In this document: in pieces, positions 26,401-38,400 of the stretch | How positions within the stretch are numbered: position 1 is the stretch's first letter | Layout of the letters: every line of letters starts with the position of its first letter | DNA from: Colius striatus | Lineage: Eukaryota > Chordata > Aves > Coliiformes > Coliidae | Length of the DNA stretch: 64,000 bases | Direction: 5' to 3' | NCBI RefSeq assembly: GCF_028858725.1 | Contig: NC_084768.1 | Span: 2,029,853 to 2,093,852 of the forward strand | Translations under genes and position numbers: made by a program | The notes under the pieces: generated by a model | What the model was told of the DNA's origin: nothing | Databases searched by the model: none | The model's input: only the letters and a program-made list of their open reading frames with translations

Positions 26401-29400
26401 CAAATCATTGAGGCAGAGCTTTTTTTTGTGTGCTATCCCTAGAGAATACTATGACTGTGATGTTTTACCTTGTAACTCTCCAAGCTCTTCCCCTAGCTGG
26501 TCCTTGGCAGCCAGTGTTTACTTTATCTAGAGGTCAGTGTCACTTTAAGATGAGTAAATGGAGGTACTTAGGAGTTAAATCACTTTTTCAAAGTCACTCA
26601 GTAAAGCAGTTAAATATCTTTGAAGAAAGCTTAAGTCCTCGTAGTGCTAGTCTAGAAATCATGTACTGGCACTGCTTTCCTTTTTCGCAAAGTTTGGGAC
26701 AAGCTACATTAACTTGAAAGAGATGAACTGGAATGAGACCAACTTTAAAGAAACCTGGTTATGTATTCCTTCTTGGGGAACCGTATCAAAAAAAGGTGCA
26801 GTATGTGCAAAAAGCCCTTTGTTCTGAACAAAGTCAGTGGCTCTCAGCACCACAACAGTCATTTGCTGCCTGCTGGTCTGACAGCAAGGGGATCACAGTC
26901 CAACATCATCTGTAACTGATCTGTCTAGACATCATCTGTGACATCTGTCTAGATTGTGAGTTGTGGGACTACAAGCCAATTCCCATGTCCCTTTGCAAAA
27001 CAAGCCGATGTCTGGAGGTTTGCAAAGGGACTTAGAATCATAGAACCATAGGATTGTTTAGATTGGAAAGCAGCTTTAAGATTATCAGCTACTCCTATCC
27101 CTGCAAAGAACCTTAGGAGGTTCGATAATGTCAGGATCCTGCACATCCTGACTGTCTGCATGGAGAATTTCCTTACACTGAAACTCGAAAAGTGGTGAAA
27201 TGAGATTGAAGATTGGCAGGTGTAGTGAGAGAGAGACCTGATCTAGCTGATAATTCTATGGCATTCCTGAACAGTAATGTAAAATCCAAGGAAGACAGCC
27301 AGATTTACAGAGACATTGTTTTGGTTTGGTTTTTGATGAATCTTTCTCTGTTTGCCTGCAGTGATAATACTTTGTGTTGTTGAGATCATCATCATATTGA
27401 TGCTCATCTTCCTACGGAATCGCATCCGGATTGCTATTGCACTGCTGAAGGAAGGTAGTAGGTATGTTTTTTCTAGCTTTTTTAAATGCATTTAGATTTT
27501 ATTAGAAGATCTCTTAGAGTACACTCTTCTTGAGCTTCATCTCGTGCTGCCCAGGGCAGCTGGTTGGGGATTGAAGTCCCACACTGGGCTTGTTGAGCCG
27601 AACAGGTAGTATAAAGAATGCCAGGTCTCTGTTAATGAGTTTGTGCTTAAAAAGCTTTTTCTTTTGCAGTAAGACATTTCTTATATCTCTGCACCCTGCC
27701 TTAAGAGTACATATGCTGTTAGGGTTACCACATACCCTTAGTGCAAGAAGGTGTATCATCAGAAATGCTAAATGTGGTACATTGTTAATAGGAGCCTGGG
27801 ACCTACAGCTGCCAACTTTGCTCTGTTGTTGGATTGTCTCCAGAATGACATGATAGTGGTAGAGGACAGAGGTAGCTCTGAGTTAGCATCTCATCATGAG
27901 GTAGCATCCTCATCAGAAAGCTCGGGCAGTGTGACTTGGATGAGTAGACAGTGAGGTGGATGGAGAGCTGGCTGAATGACAGAGCCCAGAGGGTGGTGAT
28001 CAGAGTTGAGTTGGAGGCCTTTGGCCAGTGGAGCTCCACAGGGATGGGTTCTGGGGCCAGTCTGGTTCAACATCTTCATCAACCACCTGGATGAGGGGAC
28101 ACAGGGACCCTCAGTAAGTTCCCTGCTGGCACCAAACTGGGAGCACTGGCTGATTCCCCAGAGGCTGTGCTGCCATTCAGCGGGATCTCGACCGGCTGGA
28201 GAGTTGGGCAGAGAGGAACCTCCTGAGGTTCAACAAGGACAAGGGCAGAGTGCTGCAGCTGGGAAGGAACAACCCCCTGCACCAGCACAGGCTGGGGGTC
28301 GAACTGCTGAAGAGCAGCTCTGCAGAGAGAGACCTGGGAGTGCTGATTGATAATAAGCTAAATATGAGCCAGCAATGTGCCCTCGTGGGCAAGAAGCCAA
28401 TGGCACCCTGGGGGCATCAAGAAGAGTGTGGCCAGCAGGTCCAAGGAGGTTCTGCTCCCTCTCTACTCTGCCCTGGTGAGGCCTCATCTGGAGTCCTGTG
28501 TCCAGCTCTGGGCTCCTCAGCTCAAGAGGGACAGGGAAGTGCTGGAGAGAGGCCAGTGCAGGGACACCAAGATGATCAGGGGACTGGAACATCTTTCATA
28601 CGAGGAAAGGCTGCGAGAACTGGGGCTGTTTAGTCTGGAGAAGAGGAGACTGTGGGGGATCTTATTAACATTTATAAATATCTAAAGGGTGGGTGTTAGG
28701 AGGTTGGGACATCCCTCTTTTTTATAGTAGCCAGCAACAGGACAAGGGGTGATGGGATGAAGCTGGAACACAAAAAGTTCCACTTAAACATGAGAAGAAA
28801 CTGTTTCAGTGTTTAAGTGAGGGAGCCCTGGCACAGGCTGCCCAGAGGGGTTGTGGAGTCTCCTTCCTTGGAGGTCTTCAAGCCCCACCTGGACACGTTC
28901 CTGTGTGACCTGATCTAGGTGAAGCTGCTTCTGCAGGTGGGTTGGACTGGATGATCTCTAAAGGTCCCTTCCAACCCCTACCGTTCTATGATTCTATGAT
29001 TCTATCATTCTGCACTTGCTTGTAGTTTTCTGCTATCTCCATTGACATTGTGGTTCTGAGTATTTGGGATTTTTGTAATGGGATGAAGAAATGCTGAAGT
29101 TGTGCATTCATGTACCTGTTTCTCATCTTATGCCACTGTGCCAGTTCAGCATAGCAATTAATTTGGCAACACTAAATTATACTTATTCATTCTTGTTAAT
29201 TAAAGTCCAGGAAAACTTCTAACACTTCTGCAACACTTCTGTTCACAACCTTGGCAGGTGGAGAGGTTTCAGAAAGTCCATAAACTTCCTGCTGAGAAGT
29301 AATAACGTTCCATATGTTTTCCAGGAGCACAGAAGGCTCACTTGAGGGTGGTGTTTTGTTCTCATGCATAGTGCATGAGGTGAAACACTGTATGTAATTA

Positions 29401-32400
29401 CTGTAAACCTAACAGACCATGTCCTGTATTCAGAAAGATGTGAAATACGCTACAAATGACTGGAAATCAAACTTTTTTCAGCACCTTTTAACTACTCTTT
29501 GAAAAATATTACAATTATGATGCTAATAATTGACTGAAATCCAGAGTTAGAAACAATGAGCAGTTGTTACTCAGTTTGATGGAGTAACTAACTGTCCATG
29601 TGGTGACAAAGTGGTGCCTTAGTGGTGACAAAGAGGCCTATGATTAACTGCTGATCACTGCCACTATGTAGTGTTTAGATCTCAGTTGGCATAAGGCTGC
29701 ATCCCCCTGTGTGACTCTTAATGGACTTTACATCTCCAGACTCAGACAGAAATTGGTGTGTTGCTCTTAGTCTCGTGGTTGCACGTGACAGTCCCCTTGC
29801 ATTCCCCTCAGCGTTTATTAGTTTAACAGCAGAGTATATTTTCTCCTGGAAACTGCCTCCTATAAAACAAATAGCGTCATATGTGCCACAAATCATAGGA
29901 GAAGTGCTATTAGAAATAAGAGACAAAAGGCTTGTGATAAGCTTAGAGTGTTACTGGAAAAAAAAGGTTTAGAGTAATCACAAGAGGGAGATGACAGGAG
30001 TGTAAAGAGAACCAACCCCTAAGCTTCACTGAACAAAACACTTGCTGTCTGAAGTCACATCCAGTGAGATACCTATCTGGAGGTGTTCACCTCTGGGTTT
30101 TCCCAGAGAGGCTGTACCAACTCAGTCTTTTACAGAGGATGAAGGAGTCCCAAGAAGAGTAGAAGCTGACGTGCTCGAGTTCCTGCTCACTACTTGGAGG
30201 CTGACCATAAGAAATATTAGTAGGATGACAACCTACTAATCAACCACAACCATCAGCCTTAATGTTAAAAGGAGCTTTCTAAGCTGTGAACAGTGAAAGG
30301 CCACTTTCTGCCTGACAACAGCCAAAGGCAGGAACCAATCCTTTATGGTACATGCAATTTGAGGCAAATAGTCACAGGAAAATGTTGAATGTGCTTGCCC
30401 CAAAATGGTCAGTACTTAAGGCAGGAAAGGGGCTGGGAACAGAGTCCTCAAATACAAAGTAACAAGTGTTAATTTCAGGTATGTCAGAGCTGAAGGAAGA
30501 GCATAGGTGCTGAGTGGAGTGGGGCAAGGAAATGAAGGGTAATGTCTGCAGCAGTCAGCGAGGAGGTGTGATTGGAATGGGTTTGTGTCCTGAAAAGAGC
30601 TGGATCTGTGAAGCAATAATTGAAAATGAGACAACAGAAGATGGGTTTCAATGTGGCAGATTGGTAAAGTTGACTGTAGTGCTGCCAACAGAAGTGGAGT
30701 GGTTGAAATGACAAAATTAGGACGTGAAGGTATTTGAAGAAAGAACCTGCCCTCTTCCGAGATCCCAGCACTAGGTGATGTCCACAAGGAGCTCAAAGGA
30801 GAATGGATGATGCTACAAGAGGAATGATTGAATGCTTGTTTCTTAAATTGTTATGACTTACTGATACATTTTCTTTCTTTCACAGGGCTATTGGCTATAT
30901 AATGTCTACCTTGTTCTACCCAATTGTCACCTTCATACTCATTGCAATCTGTATTTCTTACTGGGCTGTGACAGCTGTGTATCCTTTGTCTGTGCACCTC
31001 TCTGGAGGAACAGTTTTCTGCTCTGCAAGACCAGATAACTCTCTGCTATTTCACTTTAACCAAGCCAGTGTTAAGAGGGCTGCTTAGTCACTTAGCATTT
31101 GCTGCACTGATACACTCTTCCTCGCTGCACGTTTCCATGTAATACACAAATCTGATAGTGAGTTCAGTTTCCTTAAAAAGAACTGGACTAAAATTCACAC
31201 CAAGATGAGTGGATCATACAAGGCCTTGTGTACTACATAAGGTTGACTTTTAAGGGATGAAAAGTGCCCATAGCAGACAGTGAATGCAACCTCTAGTATG
31301 CTCAATGCTATATAGACCTGATGTTAGCATCTCTTAGCTATGGGTGGGGTGGGCTGCAGCTGTATTTTGTTCAGAAAAGTACAGGAAAGGAGTGAGAGAG
31401 CATACAGTGCACTGAGTCCTCTCTGAATTGCAAAACAACAACTGCTGTCTGTTTCCTGAACAGCAAGGGCATGGCAAGATATCAGGAACGGGAAAATTGC
31501 TTTGTGGTAGCAAGTTGTTCTTTCACAAAGAGTGTCAGTTATCGCTTCTCAGGATGTTAATTGCTCCTTATGCTCTGTGTCTGCTTCCACCAGAATACAA
31601 ACTGTCAAAGAACTACTGCATCATCTTCCTTGCCAAAGATAGATGTTCAGGAGAGACTGAGTCGACTTTCAGAGCTATTCCCTTTGGTTAGGAGTTTTTT
31701 CAGCTCTGAGGTGGAGTTCGCCTTATTTGTTTAAATAATTATTCAGTCTTGTCTATCAGTTCTTCATATACAACTCCACAAAGCAAAAGCAGTGGCTCTG
31801 TTATCCGTGCAAGTTCTTTAGAGCTAGTGGCTGCCCCCTGATGAATCCCAAGTTGCTCGAAGCCTACAGTTCTGTGATTCATCCTTAAAATATTTTGTTC
31901 AGTTTTCTGGCTACATCAGGAGAACCTGTGTATAAAGTAATGGCTAATGAAACACTGTGCAAGTATGCAAACCTGACTTGTGACCCAGAGGTAAGTGTAA
32001 CAAATATTTTCCTATAGTGAGAGCTATACTAATTGCATTTCTTACTCACTACTAAACAAAATGCTGGTAGAACTAGACAGCAATGTGCCCTCATGGCCAA
32101 GAGGCCAATGGCAGCCTGGGATGCATCAAGAAGAGGGAGGTTCTTCTCTCCCTCTACTCTGCCCTGGTGAGGCCTCATCTGGAGTCTTGTGTCCAGTTCT
32201 GGGCTCCTCAGCTCAAGAGGGACAGGGAAGTGCTGGAGAGAGGCCAGCACAGGGCCACCAAGATGATCAGGGGAATGGAGCATCTTTCATATGAGGAAAG
32301 GCTGCGGGACCTGGGGCTGTTTAGTCTGGAGAAGAGGAGACTGAGGGGGGAGCTCATTAACATTTATAAATATCTAAAGGGTGGGTGTCAGGAGGTTGGG

Positions 32401-35400
32401 ACATCCCTCTTTTCTATAGTAGCTAATAACAGGACAAGGGGTGATGGGATGAAGCTGGAACACAAAAAGTTCCACTTAAACATAAGAAAAAACTATTTCA
32501 GTGTTTCAGTGAGGGAGCCCTGGCACAGGCTGCCCAGAGGGGGTGTGGAGTCTCCTTCCTTGGAGGTCTTCAAGCCCCACCTGGACATGTTCCTATGTGA
32601 CCTGATCCAGGTGAAGCTGCTTCTGCTGGGGGGTTGGGCTGGATAATCCCTTTAGGTCCCTTCCAACCCCTACCATTCTGTGATTCTGTGATTCTATGAA
32701 AGTGTGACTAATTTAAGTAATCCTTCCTCATGTTAAATCTGAAAATAGCACTTAGTATTCAGATAACTCACCTTTGTTCAAAGCGATTTACAGCCATAAG
32801 CTAACTTTTTTGCTAAGCTGTCCTGTGAGGCAGGTCAATATCAACCATTCTAATGTACAGAGTAAGGAACAGAAAACCCACATAAACACAGGTTTATTTG
32901 GAAACATGTTCTTGTATTCACAAGGATTCCGTTTTGTAGTCCTCCAACGACAATAGAAGACTTTGAAAGCTGTGCCTCAAACTTGCCCAAGGAGCAGTCA
33001 TGTATTGAAAGAGAGACTTAGCTTCTTTTGGCACAGCAATGAGACTCTAACAAAGCTCCAGAAGTATTTGTCTTCTTTTAAAAAATGTTTAGTTCAGTTC
33101 AAATGGTTTGGCTTGACTGTGGGGTTGAGTTTAAGTGCTTTTTGGAAGCTAGAAATATTTGTCAAATGTTATGTGAGGGTTATTTTCAGATGTTTAAATT
33201 TGGGTGTGTTGCTGTGGTTATGTATATCCCAAACAATTCCCCATCCTACTGCTGCCTGAACACTAAGAGCCAAAGGGATTAGAAACTGACTTATTTTGTG
33301 CCTAACAAGTACACGAAATGAGGAACAGAGGCAGAGCGAAGTAAGTGAGTGTAAAGACTCCTCTTGTTTTACTGCTCTGAGATAGGTGAGGGAAGTTGTG
33401 ACCACATCCACAGCTTACATTAAATGGCATAGTTCCATTGATTCCAGTTCAGCTGTGGTGATTTACCTGAACTGCAGATTTGGCCTCTGGCTTTCAATTT
33501 CTCTTTTCACGTGAGCAGATTTCTTTAATGAAAAAGAAGTGTTGATGTATCTTAAAAGTAGATTTCTGAAATTCTGATTCCATTTATACAGATTTCAGGG
33601 ATGTGGTGAGCAGCCCTGTTTGGTAACTGTATAAACACCTGCATAAGATATTAATATAAACTCTTAACTGTGCTTATGTAGGATTGCAGTATAGTGTTGA
33701 ATGAGCAAAAGAAACATGAAACAGAATGGTGTTGTTTCTGTTAGGCTACTCAACTTCAGAGACTGTGTTCACAGAACTCATTGCTTATCATTGTGCTGTT
33801 TGTTTTTCTTTCTATGCAGACTTTTAACACAACCAACGTGACTAAATTGTGTCCAGGTGCTCAGTGTACTTTTGCTTTTTATGGAGGAGAAGGCTTGTAC
33901 CATAAGTACATCTTCATTTTCCAGTTAGCCAATGCCTTTGTCTTTCTCTGGCTGGTGAACTTTGCAATTGCACTGGGTCAGTGTACCCTTGCTGGTGCCT
34001 TTGCCTCTTACTACTGGGCCTCTCGAAAACCAGCTGATATTCCACTGTGGCCACTCTTCTCTTCATTTGGACGAGCAATACGGTAAGACCATGGAGCCGG
34101 ACGTGAGCCTTGTCACATATCCAACAAGTCATGTATCCAACAAGTGCTCTTTTTACATCTAGGGAAGCCAGATTTAGAATATTAAATGAAAATGATTAGT
34201 CAGCATTGTCATTTAATCTCAGTAGGCAGACAAGCTCTGAGCAGCCACTTGCTCACTCCACCACAGCAGGACAGGGGAGAAAATTGAAAGGGTAAAAGTG
34301 GGAAAACCTGTGGTCTGAGATAAAGACAATTGAACAGGCAAAGCAAAGCTGTGTGTGAGCAAAGCTAAACAAGGAATTCATCCACTGCTTCCCATCAGCA
34401 GGCAGGTGTTCAGCCATCCCCAGGACAGCAGGCCTTCATCCTGCATAGCAGTCTCCCTCTTCCTCCTCCTTCCCCCAGCTGTTCCTCCTGAGCACGGCAC
34501 CATATGGTGTGGGATGTCCCTGGGGTCAGTTGGGGTTGGCTGTCCCAGCTCTGTCCCCTTCCTGCTCCATGTGCACCCCCAGCTGCTCGCTGATGGGATG
34601 GAATGAGAAGAAAAGGCCTTGCCACTGCTCTGCAGTAGCTACAACTTTGGTGTGTTAGCAACAGTGTTTTCAGCACAAATCCAAAACATAGCACGCTGCA
34701 AACTACCATGAAGATTAACTCTGTCCCATCCAAAACCAGCACAATTGGGAAAATGTAGCTCTGTTAGGGGTAGGCTCAATCCTGTACCCCCATAGTGGGA
34801 AGGCTGCTGCAGTTCTGTGCCCTGGGATGGAGCATGGCCATGTATTCCCAGTAGTCCATGCAGCCAAACGCATGTATACAACATGTGCATGTGGTGTTGG
34901 CCACACAGATTGAAAACAGACAGTCAAACACAGCACTCACACAAACACTAACAGCACCAGTGACTTCATTATATTCCTGTCTCGGGCAGATCAGGATGAA
35001 GGTCCATTAGTGTATGTAATTCCCACTAAGGGACCTTCCTCCAGTTCCAGCTTTAGTTATATATATACACACACGTACACATGCAATATGTACATGTACA
35101 ATATGTGTCATTTATTTTGTTTTAGATACCACACAGGTTCACTGGCATTTGGAGCCTTAATTCTTGCAATTGTCCAGCTTATTAGAATAATACTGGAATA
35201 CTTGGATCACAAACTGAAAGGTGAGGTTTACGAATCTGCTCTAGGTTATCAAGACCTCCTTTGGTAAATTAATTCATTGCTTTCTCAAGATGTTTTTTTT
35301 CAGCAATGGAAAGGGATTAATTCTTCATTATTTTTAGCTGTTGTAGTTCCATTTGAAGCCAGTGAATTTGTAAAGATTTACTCAAGTCTATATCCTTGGG

Positions 35401-38400
35401 AGCAATGCACAGTTCATGCAGGATGTGGACCTAAATGAAAGCTAGTGAGCTAAATTTGGTTAGAAGGGAAGTCCATACCTAGAAGAAAAGAAGTAATGTT
35501 TCTGCTTTTGTCACAATTTTCCCCTGAGTAGCTTTTTATGTTCTGAAGGCTGTTGATGAATTCTACATATGATGTGCTCTCTTCTTTTTTGTCAGGTACA
35601 CAGAACTCCTTCACTAGATTTCTACTCTGCTGCCTCAAATGCTGTTTCTGGTGTTTGGAAAAATTCTTAAAATTTATAAACAGAAATGCCTACATCATGG
35701 TATGTGCTGTCTCTGCATGTGGTCTCCCCTCTCTGGGACACTAAAATACCCTAACCGCTACTAGTTGGTCAACAACCAGCAGTACTAGAATCTGCTTAAT
35801 AAATAATGCTGTTTGTGGGAGTGTTCAGGAGATGCATGTGGTCCTGTCGTGAAAAAGTAAGATTTTTAACATTTTGTTCTTCTAAATTCAGCCTCTTTTT
35901 ATGCCTGTTCTCGTACACCTATCTCACCCCATAAAGCACAAACGAAGGAATGGCATAGCTGGTTAACTCTCCCTCTGATTCAGTAGTTGAAATCCTGATT
36001 TAAACAGGGGTATTAGCTTCTTTCACATTGCATGCTGATGACACTTCATTTTGGAGGCAGCATTTGAATAGAGAGATCAGAAGGCATGTGGTATCTGTAA
36101 TTTCTCTTGGAAGTTTAAACCACAAGTTCTTCTAGCAGCAGCAGTGATATTTCTCTGAAGTAAACTTTCTTAGATTCCAGAAGACAATATCCAGATTTTC
36201 CCCAAACTAAACACACACACATTTCAATCTAGGATGTTCTGACTTGAAGAAATGTCAGTGATTGCATGGTACAGTCATGGATTTGTCTCAAAGGAGGTCC
36301 ATTATAACCCGTGCAAGTGGTGTTTCGAATTAATGCCACCTTGAAGAGGCGGTGTTCTGTTTTTGCTATCTTGTCTACAGCTGGTAAACTGACTGCACAA
36401 AGAGCTGTTCTAGTATATCTTACCACTGTGGACACAGTTCCAGGAGGAGGAAATGCTTTTTTTCCTGAATAACTTTTGCTGTTTTACTTTATGTTGATGT
36501 AAACCCACTGACTTTGGTGGTGGTATTGCTGATTTCGTCTTAAGAGAGAGCAGTGTCAGGTCAAAGGAGATACCTACAGGGACCGACTCGCTTCTGCTCT
36601 GCAAGTGTCTGTTCCCTTCCCCTGACTGTAAATCCAGTGTATGTAACTAGCAAAGCGAGAAGAATTCCTCAGCAAGTACCTTATTTGCTCTGCTTGGCAA
36701 ACTAAGTCGTGAGTCTACTGCCCACAAGATCACAAAGGATGGCATGCTCATCATCAGGTCCTTTGAAAGGCAAGGTGGATAATACGCTGTGCCAGCCTGG
36801 TGGGAAGCATTGAGAGGTAGCAGGTCACTGAGGAAAGGGCTTTATGTTCATCTGAGTTCCAAGGTGATATATTAGGGAGAACTGCATTACACATGGTACG
36901 ATTCTGGCGTACAAGGAGGTCCTCTATTTTTTTAACTTGCTTAACAGCTACTGTTATTTTGCAGATTGCAATATATGGTAAAAACTTCTGCACCTCGGCA
37001 AAGGACGCGTTCTATCTGCTCATGCGGAATGTGGTGAGGTAAGAGGCCATAGAATCATAGAATGGTGGGGGTTGGAAGGGACCTTTAGAGATCATCCAGT
37101 CCAACCCCCCTGTAGAAGCAGGGTCACCTGGATCAGGTCACACAGGAACGTGTCCAGGTGGGTCTTGAAGACCTCCAAGGAAGGAGACTCCACAACTCCT
37201 CTGGGCAGCCTGTTCCACTGCTCCCTCACCCTCATGGTGAAACAGTTTGTTCTTATGTTTAAGTGGGAACTTTTTGTGTTCCAGCTTCATCCCATCACCC
37301 CTTGTCCTGTTGCTGGCTACTATAGAAAAGAGGGATATCCCAACCTCCTAACACCCACCCTTTAGATATTTATGAATGTTAATAAGATCCCCCCTCAGCC
37401 TCCTCTTCTCCAGACTAAACAGCCCCAGGTCCCGCAGCCTTTCCTCATATGAAAGATGCTCCAGTCCCCTGATCATCTTGGTGGCCCTGTGCTGGCCTCT
37501 CTCCAGCAGTTCCCTGTCCCTCTTGAGCTGAGGAGCCCAGAACTGGACACAGGACTCCAGATGAGGCCTCACCAGGGCAGAGTAGAGAGGGAGAACCTCC
37601 TTGGACCTACTGGCCACACTCTTGATGCCCCCAGGCTGCCATTGGCTTCTTGGCCACGAGGGCACATTGCTGGCTCATATTTAGCTTATTATCAATCAGG
37701 ACTCCCAGGTCTCTCTCTGCAGAGCTGCTCTGCAGCAGCTCACCCCCAGCCGGTCCTTGTGCATGGGGTTGTTCCTTCCCAGATGCAGGACTCTGCCCTT
37801 GTCCTTGTTGAACCTCAGGAGGTTCCTCTCTGCCAATTCTCCAGCCGGTTGAGATCCTGTTGAATGGCAGCACAGCCTCTGGGGAATCAGCCAGTGCTCC
37901 CAGTTTGGTGCCAGCAGGGAACTTGCTGAGGGTAAATGTGAGGGCCATCTGCCAGCCCTGGGAAATGTTAGCATTTCCTGCCATTGCACTTGGAAGACAC
38001 ACTGCTTTCCCCTCCGGTGGCTCAGCCAAATACTGTTTCTGCCCTCCAACGTGACCCTGGCTTGTAACGCTCCGTGTGTATCAGCAGTCTGTCGAGCACA
38101 GTAACCTGTGGAAGGTTGATATAATCCATCAGTTTCATTGTGATTACTCTTAATAAGCACACAGTTGATTGTAATAGTGCCTCCCTGAGGGGAGATTTGT
38201 GGATATACAGGACCGAGGTGCTCATCACCTGCTGCGTGTGTATTTCTTGAGCTTTGGTCTGCTGTCTGTGAAAATGAAACACAGAAAGACCTAAATCTCC
38301 AGATTCATATCTGAATTTTGTGATGGTGTGGTTTGATTTTCTTTGACCAGAAAGACCAATAAACAGTCTTCAAGTGTCGTAGCAGTATTACTGTGTAAAG

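Larger units (their letters stand above)
25603..27361 (+). other. SLC44A5 intron, 1.8 kb
   Basis: Contains an ancient MIR/L3-like tail at 26526-26605 and an old CR1 fragment at 27032-27180. The remainder is unique. Confidence 0.6.

Noticed and set aside
32083..32646. 187-aa ORF as a host gene
   Set aside because: Entirely CR1 sequence; the same peptide fragments appear in the other CR1 copies.
34202..34748. Target-site duplication for the LTR at 34207-34743
   Set aside because: AGCAT and ATTGG do not match. Either the left boundary is misplaced or the duplication has decayed.
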